Assembly (NCBI GenBank): GCA_964343705.1
Contig: CAYFJX010000002.1
Location: 124,001 to 188,000 of the forward strand
Reading direction: 5' to 3'
DNA: 64,000 nt
Source: JAUSFM01 sp964343705
GTDB lineage: Archaea > Nanobdellota > Nanobdellia > Woesearchaeales > UBA12501
Below the pieces are notes generated by a model. The model was not told where the DNA came from. It ran no database searches and was given only the letters and a program-made list of their open reading frames with translations. Position 1 is the stretch's first letter; the number at the start of each line of letters is the position of its first letter. Of the stretch, positions 51,759 to 59,804 are shown piece by piece. The position numbers and the translations under genes were made by a program.

Positions 51759-52169
51759 ATGACAGAAAAGCAAAAACAAGGAACAGAGAAAAAATCAGAG
51801 AAACTTACTGGTGCGAAGATTGCAATTATTCGTATTCGTGGTGACATTCGTGTAAATAGGGATACAAAAGCAGCACTTACCATGCTGGGCCTTGCACGAA
51901 AGAACACCTGTGTTGTAAAAGCAGACGCTTCACAGACACACGGTGCACTGAAAAAAGTAAAAGACTATGTTACTTGGGGAAACTTATCAGAAGAAACATA
52001 CAAACTCCTTAATGAAAAACGAAAAGATGACAAAAAAGAGAATAGCTTTAGATTACACCCTCCGCGCAAAGGCTTTGGTAGAAAAGGAATCAAAGCAAGT
52101 TTTGTAACAGGTGGGGCACTTGGTGATCGTAAAGAAAAAATTAATGATCTTATAACCAGGATGGTATAA
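51759..52169 (+). CDS. rpl30: Ribosomal protein uL30
   Basis: 136 residues. IAIIRIRGDIRVNRDTKAAL at the start and FRLHPPRKGFGRKGIKASF later mark the archaeal/eukaryotic L7-type L30. Starts 2 nt after uS5. Confidence 0.94.
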   Translation: MTEKQKQGTEKKSEKLTGAKIAIIRIRGDIRVNRDTKAALTMLGLARKNTCVVKADASQTHGALKKVKDYVTWGNLSEETYKLLNEKRKDDKKENSFRLHPPRKGFGRKGIKASFVTGGALGDRKEKINDLITRMV

Positions 52170-52173
52170 TACA

Positions 52174-52650
52174 ATGACAGCAAAACGAACCAAAAAAGTG
52201 AAAAAGTACCGTGGAAGTAAAACACATGGTTGTGGTTCCATGAAGAAGCGCCGTGGTGCAGGACACCGTGGTGGTAGAGGGAATGCTGGTTCAGGTAAGC
52301 GAGCAGATACCAACAAGCCATCAGTGATCAAAAAAGGCATTCGCCAAGGAAAGTATGGATTCAAGAAAAAGAACAGCCTTACTGTTAAATCAGTCAACAT
52401 TGGCTGGCTTGACGCAAAACTACCAGTCCTTATAGAAACTAACAAGATTGAAGAAAAAAGTGGTGTGTATACTATTGATCTGGCAAAACTAGGTTATACT
52501 AAGCTTTTAAGTGGTGGAAAGACAACACACAAAATGAACATAACTGCTATGTCTGCTTCATCTAAAGCAGCAGAAAAGCTAAAGCAAGCAGGGGGAAACT
52601 TGACATTACTTAACGCTCCTGCAGCTGAGCAAGCAGAACAAGAACAATAA
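52174..52650 (+). CDS. rpl15: Ribosomal protein uL15
   Basis: 158 residues. Glycine-rich MKKRRGAGHRGGRGNAGSGK and the hydrophobic C-terminal half (TIDLAKLGYTKLLSGGKTTH) identify it. Last ribosomal gene before secY; 2-nt gap. Confidence 0.95.
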   Translation: MTAKRTKKVKKYRGSKTHGCGSMKKRRGAGHRGGRGNAGSGKRADTNKPSVIKKGIRQGKYGFKKKNSLTVKSVNIGWLDAKLPVLIETNKIEEKSGVYTIDLAKLGYTKLLSGGKTTHKMNITAMSASSKAAEKLKQAGGNLTLLNAPAAEQAEQEQ

Positions 52651-52652
52651 AA

Positions 52653-54062
52653 ATGTCACTCCTACAGAAAGTAATGATGAACCTTCCAGAGGTTGGAGGT
52701 CCATCTCAAAAAAGACTTGGTTTCAAAGAAAAACTCAAGTGGACTGTTCTCATTCTAGTGCTCTTTTTTTGTCTTGGCCTCGTAAAACTATTCGGTCTTG
52801 GAGCAAACGCACTTGAACAATTTGAATTCCTTTCATTAATCCTAGGGGCAGAATTTGGATCCATAATCTCTCTAGGGATAGGACCATTGGTAACATCGTC
52901 TATTGTTTTACAGCTCGTTAATGGTTCAGGCCTCTATAAGTTTGATTTGAGCAGTCCAGACGGTAAAAAGAACTTTCAAGCAACACAAAAACTACTTGCA
53001 ATATTCTTTATTACCTTTGAAGCTTTTATTTACGTATTCATGGGTGGTCTTGCACCACCAGCACAGTACCTTGGTACATTATTCTATTTTCAACTACAAC
53101 TCTTACTTACCTTCCAACTCTTTGTAGGGGGTATCCTCATTATGTTCATGGATGAAGTGGTGAGCAAGTGGGGTTTTGGTTCAGGTATCAGTCTTTTTAT
53201 TGCGGCAGGAGTATCAAAACAACTCTTTATTCGATTGCTCTCACCATTTACCACCTCACGAGCTATTGGTTGGCCATTTGGCACTGAAGCTCCAGTAGGA
53301 AAGCTTCTAGAACTATTTCATTCATTACTTATTGCAAATCCTGTGGGGGCAGCACTTGCACTGGCAGGAATAGCAACTACAGTGCTTGTCTTTGTCATGT
53401 GTGTATATGGTCAGGCAATGAAGGTTGAAATCCCTCTTTCGTTCGGGAGAGTTCGAGGACATGGTGTTCGTTGGCCTCTTAGTTTTATGTATACTAGTAA
53501 TATTCCAGTTATTCTTATTGCTGCTCTGCTTGCTAATGTTCAGTTGTGGGCACGATTACTTGAGAGGTGGGGGCATCCTATCCTTGGAACCTATGTGGGA
53601 AACTCACCTGCAACCGGCCTCGTAAAATGGTTGTTTCCACCTAACCTGGTTGACGCAGTGATTAAAGGAACAGTCACCTTTGAAGTTATAAGCATTGCAT
53701 TGTTTTATATTATGATAATGGTGATTGGTTCAACAGTGTTCTCCTACTTCTGGGTGCAAACCTCAGGAATGGACGCTAAAAGCCAAGCAAAACAAATTAT
53801 GAACTCTGGACTGAGCATTCCAGGTTTTAGGCAAGACCCACGAATTATGGAGCGGATTCTTCAGCGTTACATTGGCCCACTTACTATTATGGGGGGTATT
53901 GCCATAGGTATATTAGCAGGTGTTGCAGATGTTCTCGGAGCACTTGTTAACGGAACCTCATTACTACTTGCTGTAATGATTATCTACAAATTGTACGAAG
54001 AAATTGCTAAGCAACACATGTATGATATGCATCCTATGATGCGTAAATTTATGGAAATATAA
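52653..54062 (+). CDS. secY: Preprotein translocase subunit SecY
   Basis: 469 residues, ten membrane helices. It forms the protein-conducting channel (homologue of Sec61-alpha). Signs: LGAEFGSIISLGIGPLVTSS, the pore-ring helices, KWGFGSGISLFIAAGVSKQL, the cytoplasmic loop EIPLSFGRVRGHGVRWPLSF, and SGLSIPGFRQDPRIMERIL. The SecY gene normally closes the archaeal ribosomal operon. Adenylate kinase, which often follows in other archaea, is missing here and DUF106 comes next. Confidence 0.97.
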   Translation: MSLLQKVMMNLPEVGGPSQKRLGFKEKLKWTVLILVLFFCLGLVKLFGLGANALEQFEFLSLILGAEFGSIISLGIGPLVTSSIVLQLVNGSGLYKFDLSSPDGKKNFQATQKLLAIFFITFEAFIYVFMGGLAPPAQYLGTLFYFQLQLLLTFQLFVGGILIMFMDEVVSKWGFGSGISLFIAAGVSKQLFIRLLSPFTTSRAIGWPFGTEAPVGKLLELFHSLLIANPVGAALALAGIATTVLVFVMCVYGQAMKVEIPLSFGRVRGHGVRWPLSFMYTSNIPVILIAALLANVQLWARLLERWGHPILGTYVGNSPATGLVKWLFPPNLVDAVIKGTVTFEVISIALFYIMIMVIGSTVFSYFWVQTSGMDAKSQAKQIMNSGLSIPGFRQDPRIMERILQRYIGPLTIMGGIAIGILAGVADVLGALVNGTSLLLAVMIIYKLYEEIAKQHMYDMHPMMRKFMEI

Positions 54063-54137
54063 TCACTGCGTGATTGTGTTACTGTGGTGTACACAGAAAC
54101 AAAACATTAATAATAACAAAATAGAGAAAAGACAACA

Positions 54138-54920
54138 ATGGGAATCACACAAACAATCACTAACATTTTCAACGCAATTGTTGACCCTCTTCTCGGACCA
54201 TTACTTAAACTAGGACCCTTCTGGGCAATCTTTATTCTTTCACTTGTAATAGCAATTCTTACAACTATTATCTACAAAGCAGTAACTGACCAAAAACGTA
54301 TGAAACAGCTTAAGGACCAGACAAAAGCATTGCAAAAGGAAATCAAAGCAGTAAGTAAAACAGATCCTAACAAGGCAATGAAGCTGCAAAAGAAAATGCT
54401 GGGGTTGAGCAAAGAACAGATGAAAAGTTCGTTCAAGCCAACACTCATCACCATTCTTCCACTCCTCCTTATTTTTGGCTGGCTTAACGGCAACATGGGA
54501 TATTACCCATTACAAGCAGGTGAAGAGTTTACAACAACCATCCAATTTGACGAGAATGTTAATGGAACTGTTGCATTCAAAGCTTCTGGACTTGAAGTTC
54601 TTTCTGATGCAGAACAAGCAATTGGCGCAGACGGAAAAGTACAATGGAAGCTCAAAGGTGACCCAGGAGCATACGATGTTGAATACACGTTTAGTGGCAA
54701 GACCTACACCAAAGACTTAGTTATTAAAAAAAACGGGCACAATGGCTACACAGCACCAGTCAAGGCAGTTAAAGATGGACTGGTAAACACCATTAGTATT
54801 GACATGCGTAAAATTGTTATTCTTAACTTGTTTGGCTGGAGACTAGGCTGGCTAGGAGCATACATCCTATTCTCTATTGTGTTTAGCATGGGCTTTAGAA
54901 AGATACTGAAGGTTTATTAG
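54138..54920 (+). CDS. DUF106 (Oxa1/EMC3-superfamily) membrane insertase, with extra domain
   Basis: 260 residues. Helix 1 (about 22-47), a cytoplasmic coiled coil (KALQKEIKAVSKTDPNKAMK), helix 2 (about 97-118), and helix 3 at the end. This is the three-helix layout of archaeal DUF106/EMC3/TMCO1 proteins that insert membrane proteins. Between helices 2 and 3 sits an additional ~105-residue strand-rich, probably outward-facing domain (FTTTIQFDENVNGTVAFKA, GDPGAYDVEYTFSGKTY), resembling an Ig-like beta sandwich. Adjacent to secY, consistent with membrane protein biogenesis. Confidence 0.85.
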   Translation: MGITQTITNIFNAIVDPLLGPLLKLGPFWAIFILSLVIAILTTIIYKAVTDQKRMKQLKDQTKALQKEIKAVSKTDPNKAMKLQKKMLGLSKEQMKSSFKPTLITILPLLLIFGWLNGNMGYYPLQAGEEFTTTIQFDENVNGTVAFKASGLEVLSDAEQAIGADGKVQWKLKGDPGAYDVEYTFSGKTYTKDLVIKKNGHNGYTAPVKAVKDGLVNTISIDMRKIVILNLFGWRLGWLGAYILFSIVFSMGFRKILKVY

Positions 54921-54926
54921 TTCTAT

Positions 54927-55328
54927 CTACTGAATAACCTCATCAAACAATAAACCTTTTCTTTGTGCAGTTTCAATGCTTATAACAAAATTCCCTCCAT
55001 TGGTTTCTTGCAAATCCTCAACCGTCATAAAAAACCATTCTGGTTGCATGTCAACAAGAAAGCGCACTGCAATCCACGGCTCGGCACCAAAAATCCTAGA
55101 GAACTCTTTAAGTTCATTAACTTCCTTTTCTGTAAGGTACTGTTTGCTATTACCACAAGATTTACACTCAATCGCAAGCTTTCGTGTGTGGTTTCCCACC
55201 AGCAGATCAGGGCAGGGGTACTTGATTGCACCGCTAGCAGGAGCTCGCATGACTACAAACTGTTCAGTAGCCCAAAACTGGTGCAGTAATTCCCTCTCGG
55301 CTCGTGTGCCCTTTGCCTTACGGTTCAT
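54927..55328 (-). CDS. hjc: Holliday junction resolvase Hjc
   Basis: About 133 residues. KGTRAERELLHQFW (Glu ligand), VVMRAPASGAIKYPCPDLLV (Ser and Asp) and LAIECKS (Glu and Lys) are the Hjc active-site motifs. It cleaves four-way junctions at the end of recombination. A TTG 51 nt earlier is in frame, but AAATAAAG on the minus strand ~25 nt before the ATG makes a leaderless start more likely, and length then matches the family. Convergent with DUF106 by 6 nt, divergent from the histone gene. Confidence 0.94.
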   Translation of the reverse strand: MNRKAKGTRAERELLHQFWATEQFVVMRAPASGAIKYPCPDLLVGNHTRKLAIECKSCGNSKQYLTEKEVNELKEFSRIFGAEPWIAVRFLVDMQPEWFFMTVEDLQETNGGNFVISIETAQRKGLLFDEVIQ

Positions 55329-55380
55329 ACCATCATCAACATGAATGCGCTTTATTTGGTTTGTGGTTTTGCCTGGCAAG

Positions 55381-55422
55381 CCCTAAAAAAGCGCTAAAAG
55401 GTTTTTAGAGAATATTTTAGGG
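55381..55422. promoter_or_regulatory. Nested inverted-repeat operator-like site between hjc and histone
   Basis: Outer arms CCCTAAAA (55381-55388) and TTTTAGGG (55415-55422) are perfect inverses over 42 bp. Inner arms CTAAAA (55394-55399) and TTTTTAG (55402-55408) surround a GG centre. The site lies between the divergent promoters, so one regulator could control both. The left half recurs at 28595-28614. Confidence 0.55.
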
Positions 55423-55438
55423 TTGGTTAAACACAATG

Positions 55439-55448
55439 TTTATAAATA
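55439..55448 (+). promoter_or_regulatory. TATA box of histone gene
   Basis: TTTATAAATA about 25 nt before the ATG at 55469. It decides the start; the in-frame ATG upstream of the box cannot be in the transcript. Confidence 0.65.
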
Positions 55449-55468
55449 AGGGTTCACCACTCCTGGGC

Positions 55469-55681
55469 ATGGCAGGAAAGAGATTATTACCCCTTGCAGC
55501 AATGGAAAAGCTCCTAAAGAAAAGTGGAGCACCTCGTGTTTCTGATAAAGCAAAGGCTGCACTCAAGGATGTACTTGAGAACAAGGCAGAAGAAATAGCT
55601 GAAAAAGCAGTTAAGCTTGCTGGCCATGCTGGACGAAAAACAGTCAAAGCAGGGGATATTAAACTCGCAGCAAAACGGTAA
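55469..55681 (+). CDS. Archaeal histone
   Basis: 70 residues, single histone fold as in HMf: LLPLAAMEKLLKKSGAPRVS, a middle helix, then AGRKTVKAGDIKLAAKR. Wraps DNA as dimers or longer arrays. Start set by the TATA box. The divergent hjc gene and the symmetrical site upstream suggest shared control. The Nudix gene begins 5 nt after its stop. Confidence 0.95.
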   Translation: MAGKRLLPLAAMEKLLKKSGAPRVSDKAKAALKDVLENKAEEIAEKAVKLAGHAGRKTVKAGDIKLAAKR

Positions 55682-55686
55682 TTCTT

Positions 55687-56100
55687 ATGGCAGACAAACA
55701 ACATCCACGAGTCGCAGTTGGAGCTCTTATTCTCAATGACAAAAATGAAATCTTCCTAGGCCAAACACACAAGTGGATGGGCAAATGGTGCGTGCCAGGC
55801 GGTCATCTTGAATGGGGCGAACACATGGAAGATGCAGTAAAGCGAGAAGTAAAAGAAGAGCTTAACCTTGATGTTGACAATGTACGACTTATACATGTGC
55901 AGCAAAGCGTGCTTGCTAAAGACTTTCATCAAGAACGACACTTTATCTTTTTAGACTTTGTATGTAACCTTGTTGGTGGCGAAGTGAAACTTAACCCAGA
56001 GTTCCAAGACTATACCTGGGTTACGCCAAAGAAAGCATTAGACATGCCTATTAATTACACTACCAAAGTACTTATTGAGAAGTTTCTCGAAGAGCAATAG
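55687..56100 (+). CDS. Nudix hydrolase
   Basis: 137 residues. The Nudix box is complete: GGHLEWGEHMEDAVKREVKE followed by ELNL (residues 38-61). It hydrolyses a nucleoside diphosphate linked to another group; MTH1-like or NTP-pyrophosphatase subfamilies are possible, with substrate unknown. Co-transcribed with histone. Its 3' end overlaps the convergent ATP-binding-protein gene by 29 nt. Confidence 0.92.
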   Translation: MADKQHPRVAVGALILNDKNEIFLGQTHKWMGKWCVPGGHLEWGEHMEDAVKREVKEELNLDVDNVRLIHVQQSVLAKDFHQERHFIFLDFVCNLVGGEVKLNPEFQDYTWVTPKKALDMPINYTTKVLIEKFLEEQ

Positions 56101-57400
56101 CTTTCTTGCCATTACTGATTATTCTCACTTTTGATTCACCTGTTTTTAATCCCCCAAAGAATTTGGTCTGCCACAGTTTTCTTGCGCCAACAGTTACTTT
56201 TGCTTTTTTGAGTATGCGCATCATGTCGTGGACAACGAATGAACCAAAACCAGTGGTGATAAGTGCTTCCATGTTTGGCACGTTAAGGTCATGGTCATAA
56301 AACCTACGAATCATTTTGAACGTTTCCATATCAATTGCGTCATATGATTCATGGTCCATACTTGTTGGCATAAAACAATACGGTTCTCCAATTTCTCTAT
56401 CATTTTCTTCATGGTGTCCTTGTAAACGTTCCCTGACACGGTCCATTGGATTGCCGAGCTCAGAAGCACCAAAAGCCATTAATCCACCAATATTCATTAA
56501 ACCACTCTGCAGGAAGTGTTCATTAAACCCCCAGGTAAAGTTCCATTCAGGAGGTGGCATGAGTAGTTGATGTCCTTTCTCAGCCAGTAAGTTCACTTCC
56601 ATGTGGCCAAAACTACGCAGCACAGGAAGCACAATGCCTTCAGGAGGTGTAATGCCCATGGCAAAATCAGTTGCAATGCCATCAACACCACGAGTACCTT
56701 GTAATTCAGGAACTTCAAAATCAGCTGTTTCAATTTTCTTAAACGGTCGTACTTGGTATACCATTGTTGGTTCAAGACCGACCTCGACAACCAAGGCATA
56801 ACCAGGTGCAATGTCAGTTCCTTGTTCTATTTGTTTGTATACTTCAACAAGCTCTCTTGCTTCAGCACTTTTTCTACCTTTGGATATGAACACGTCACTG
56901 TCAGCATATTTTCCAGTGGTTTCATCGTACAAATAATTAGTACATAGTCGTGCTTTTGTGGTATCCCACCAACACATGTAAATCTTGTCAGGGTCATTGG
57001 GGTGGCGCATCATGGCACCTTTGTATTTTGAAGGTGATTGTGCTTGGACAATCACGTGCATTTTGTCGTCAATAGTAAACCCGTGTTGTTCAGCATACTT
57101 TCTGGCTCGTTCGCTTGTTGCACTAGCGCGAACATGTCGCACTGCTTTTTCCAGGTCAGCAGGTTTTACTTTTTCTTCAGATTCAAAAATACCTTCAAAA
57201 TCAGCATACTCATGAGGAGAAGAAGATCTTACTGCGAGTAGGTCTCCGAGCTCTGCTGCTCGTTCCTCATGATTCCTGGCACTCTCATCAGCAGAAATAA
57301 CAAAATAACCAGGCATGGCAACACCAGGCAGGGCTTCTTTCACATGATTAAGAATGGCAGCTTTACCACCATATGCTTGTATCTGTTCTGCAGGTAACAT
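56072..57400 (-). CDS. PEP synthase/PPDK N-terminal-like ATP-binding protein
   Basis: 442 residues. YGGKAAILNHVKEALPGVAMPGYF and LLAVRSSSPHEYADFEGIFES match the ATP-binding domain of phosphoenolpyruvate synthase and pyruvate phosphate dikinase. VVEVGLEPTMVYQVRPFKK corresponds to the end of the ATP-grasp part. The swivelling phospho-His and PEP-binding domains are absent. The C-terminal ~200 residues are not recognised. It may use ATP to phosphorylate or dikinate another substrate. TATA box CTTAAATAC ~25 nt upstream: leaderless. Confidence 0.75.
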   Translation of the reverse strand: MLPAEQIQAYGGKAAILNHVKEALPGVAMPGYFVISADESARNHEERAAELGDLLAVRSSSPHEYADFEGIFESEEKVKPADLEKAVRHVRASATSERARKYAEQHGFTIDDKMHVIVQAQSPSKYKGAMMRHPNDPDKIYMCWWDTTKARLCTNYLYDETTGKYADSDVFISKGRKSAEARELVEVYKQIEQGTDIAPGYALVVEVGLEPTMVYQVRPFKKIETADFEVPELQGTRGVDGIATDFAMGITPPEGIVLPVLRSFGHMEVNLLAEKGHQLLMPPPEWNFTWGFNEHFLQSGLMNIGGLMAFGASELGNPMDRVRERLQGHHEENDREIGEPYCFMPTSMDHESYDAIDMETFKMIRRFYDHDLNVPNMEALITTGFGSFVVHDMMRILKKAKVTVGARKLWQTKFFGGLKTGESKVRIISNGKKAIALRETSQ

Positions 57401-57447
57401 ACACCAAAAAATAAAGAAATTGTATTTAAGCGTTATTGTTGTCGAGG

Positions 57448-58092
57448 CTATACATCAACAATATCCAACAATTCAGTTAATTGATGGATCTCATACGCTG
57501 GCTCTGGTGTTTCAGGCAGGCGCTTTTGTCGTCGTCTGTTAATCCAACATACTTGCAGTCCAGCATTGGTTGCTCCTTTTAAGTCCATTTGTGAACTTGC
57601 AACATGCAACACTTCATCCTTGCTCACACCCATACCAGCAAGTGCTTTTTCATACATTGCAGGCCATGGCTTGTTGACCTTTGTCTCATCAGAAATAAAC
57701 ACGTAATCAAACTCTACTGGTAGCTTTGCTGCGCACGCATCAAAAAAATCACGACTAGAATTTGAGCAGATTGCCAGTGTAACTTTGCCCTTTAATTTCT
57801 GTAATACTTCACCAACTTCTGGAAATGGTTCGATCTCTTCCCACTTAGAAAAAATAAGCTTGTCATACCCTTTATTCTCAATATGATACTTTTCACATAA
57901 CAATCGCAATGCATTACTAATATTATCCGTGTATGGTGTAAATTCTTGCGCATCCAAATCTTTTCGTTGTAGCGTCCGCCATTCAACAGCAAGGTCTTTT
58001 GCAGTAACATCAAGCTTGTTATCATCAATAATTTTTTGTGCAACATCTACCCAGATAGTAAGCCAGTCGGTAAATGTGCCATAAAAATCCAA
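57448..58092 (-). CDS. HAD-superfamily hydrolase with an apparent frameshift at its start
   Basis: Motif I DFYGTFTDW, motif II ICSNSSRDFF, motif III Lys in NKPWPAMYEKAL and motif IV-like HVASSQMDLKG match haloacid-dehalogenase-type HAD enzymes. The open frame starts at a TTG directly before the nucleophile Asp, so the first beta strand would be missing. In another frame, an ATG at 58112 encodes MTIKAL and then runs out of frame; one extra base near 58093-58095 would join it to LDFYGT and give the normal start. A TATA box (TTTATACC) and GAGGAG lie before that ATG. So a 1-nt deletion in an A-run, or a sequence error, is likely. Motif IV lacks the second Asp typical of phosphatases. Confidence 0.75.
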   Translation of the reverse strand: MDFYGTFTDWLTIWVDVAQKIIDDNKLDVTAKDLAVEWRTLQRKDLDAQEFTPYTDNISNALRLLCEKYHIENKGYDKLIFSKWEEIEPFPEVGEVLQKLKGKVTLAICSNSSRDFFDACAAKLPVEFDYVFISDETKVNKPWPAMYEKALAGMGVSKDEVLHVASSQMDLKGATNAGLQVCWINRRRQKRLPETPEPAYEIHQLTELLDIVDV

Positions 58093-58148
58093 TTTAATGC
58101 TTTAATAGTCATACTCCTCGGGAATTGGCTGCTGGTATAAATACCTTT

Positions 58149-58298
58149 CTAGAAAATAAACTTAAACATGATCCCCAGGATAATCAAGGTAATACCACCA
58201 ATAACTGAAAAATAAGCAATCTTCTGATCAGCTGGTGCCATCTTAATCTTGTCTGGCAATTTTTGCAAGTACGCATTAATTTCTTCTGTAGATACCAT
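58149..58298 (-). CDS. Small single-pass membrane protein
   Basis: 49 residues. A charged N-terminal helix (STEEINAYLQKLPDKIKMA) and one membrane helix (YFSVIGGITLIILGIMFKF). GAGGTGTG precedes the ATG by a few bases, a good Shine-Dalgarno. Not recognised. Similar tail-anchored miniproteins occur in archaea, but no function can be given. Confidence 0.6.
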   Translation of the reverse strand: MVSTEEINAYLQKLPDKIKMAPADQKIAYFSVIGGITLIILGIMFKFIF

Positions 58299-58326
58299 AT
58301 TACACACCTCTTTTTCATACTCTGGA

Positions 58327-59226
58327 CTATAATTTAACTTTCATAAAATCATACGCGCAAACAGTGTTGGGAAAGCTTGTCTGAGCTTCTTCTTCAATAT
58401 CCTTCACTGTCTTGTACCGCTGTGAAAAATGTGTTAAAATAAGTTTCTTAGCCTCTGCCTGGTTTGCAAGCATTGCAGCCTGTGTCGACGTCAAGTGCTT
58501 GTACTTTTCTGCTTTCTCTTCATGCTCACAACCGTACGTTGCCTCACTTATAAGTACATCAGCGTCCATTGCAAGATCAACTGCAGTCTTACAAGGTGCA
58601 GTATCCGGAATAATAGTTAGCTTTTTTCCTTTAACAAGTTGGGTTGCTTCTTTTGCATCAAGCTTTTTTCCTTTGTATGTTATTGACTTGCCCTTTTGTA
58701 AAGGTTGCACATGTGGTCCAGGTGGGATGCCTTTTTTCTTAAGCACACTCATTTTTACTCGCCATCTATCTTTTTCAATCAGCGAATAGCCAAGTGCGGG
58801 AATTGTATGTTCCACAGGTGCAGCTTGCACAATAAACGTGTCTTCATCAACAATTGTTGTCACTTTTTTTACATTATGTTCGGTGATTTTAATAGTGACT
58901 TTTTGGTCAAAATAACTACACAATAAAATGTGCTTCATTCGTTCTTTGCTTCCTTTTGGCCCATGTAAATGGATGGTGTGCAGATCTTCCTTTTTTCCAA
59001 GGGTTTGGATAAGTCCCACGAGCCCTGCAACATGATCTCCATGCCAGTGTGAAATAAAAATATGCGTTATGTCAAACCTGTTTATTCCAGCAATATTCAT
59101 TTGTCGCTGTGTTCCTTCCCCACAATCAAACAAGAATCCTTGAGAGCCGTGTCTAACAAATACTGCTTGCACATTCCGTTCTTTAGTAGGGACCATTGCA
59201 GAGGTTCCAAGAAAGGTTATTTCCAT
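58327..59226 (-). CDS. rnz: Ribonuclease Z (tRNA 3' endonuclease)
   Basis: About 299 residues. Metallo-beta-lactamase fold: MEITFLGTSAMVPTKERNVQ, the zinc motif SHWHGDHVAGL (His60, His62, Asp64, His65), PALGYSLIEKDR, and the late Asp/His ligands in IPDTAPC, SEATYG and LILTHFSQRY. It cuts the 3' trailer of tRNA precursors. TATA box TTTATATA ~26 nt upstream on the minus strand gives a leaderless start at this ATG; the frame extends 45 nt further upstream but into the promoter. Confidence 0.95.
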   Translation of the reverse strand: MEITFLGTSAMVPTKERNVQAVFVRHGSQGFLFDCGEGTQRQMNIAGINRFDITHIFISHWHGDHVAGLVGLIQTLGKKEDLHTIHLHGPKGSKERMKHILLCSYFDQKVTIKITEHNVKKVTTIVDEDTFIVQAAPVEHTIPALGYSLIEKDRWRVKMSVLKKKGIPPGPHVQPLQKGKSITYKGKKLDAKEATQLVKGKKLTIIPDTAPCKTAVDLAMDADVLISEATYGCEHEEKAEKYKHLTSTQAAMLANQAEAKKLILTHFSQRYKTVKDIEEEAQTSFPNTVCAYDFMKVKL

Positions 59227-59339
59227 ACTGTACAAGCACAAAAGAGGGTATATAAATCTTTGTAAAATCACTTAAAAACCCTCAAAAAGAAGAAACGTTA
59301 AATATCACAAGCACACTCCCCCTTTTATGAGGTTAGAGC

Positions 59340-59804
59340 ATGGCATGTGAAATGTGTGGTTACAAGGGAACGCTTGTTAAAGCCCTTGTAGAAAACGTTG
59401 AAATGGAGCTATGCAGTGAGTGTGCTCGCTTTGGTAAAATTGTACGTAAGCCAAGGCCAGAGGTTATACAAAAAAGGATATTACAAAAAAAGCAAACACG
59501 ACACCTTCCTAAGGAGTATGAGACGCCTGAACGAGTTGTTCCAGACTATGGTGAAATCATCCAAAAGAAAAGAAGTAAGCTAGGTATTAATCAGGAAGCC
59601 CTGGCAAAAATGCTTGCAGAACGCACATCCCTTGTCCAAAAATTAGAAGCAGGAACATACAAGCCATCTCTAAAGCTTGCCAGAAAAATACAGCGAATTC
59701 TCAAAATTACCCTGGTTGAAAAACCAGAACAAATTGAAAACATACCTCTCACCAAGGCAGAGGGAGGTTTCACACTAGGAGATTTTATCAAGAAGCGATC
59801 GTAG
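59340..59804 (+). CDS. mbf1: Multiprotein bridging factor 1-like (zinc ribbon plus HTH)
   Basis: 154 residues. An N-terminal zinc ribbon (CEMCGYKG, LCSECARFG) precedes a Cro/C1-type helix-turn-helix (RSKLGINQEALAKMLAERTS, then VQKLEAGTYKPSLKLARKI). This is the archaeal aMBF1 layout; it associates with ribosomes or transcription complexes. GAGGTTAGAGC before the ATG can act as ribosome site. 3' end overlaps the convergent gene by 17 nt. Confidence 0.93.
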   Translation: MACEMCGYKGTLVKALVENVEMELCSECARFGKIVRKPRPEVIQKRILQKKQTRHLPKEYETPERVVPDYGEIIQKKRSKLGINQEALAKMLAERTSLVQKLEAGTYKPSLKLARKIQRILKITLVEKPEQIENIPLTKAEGGFTLGDFIKKRS

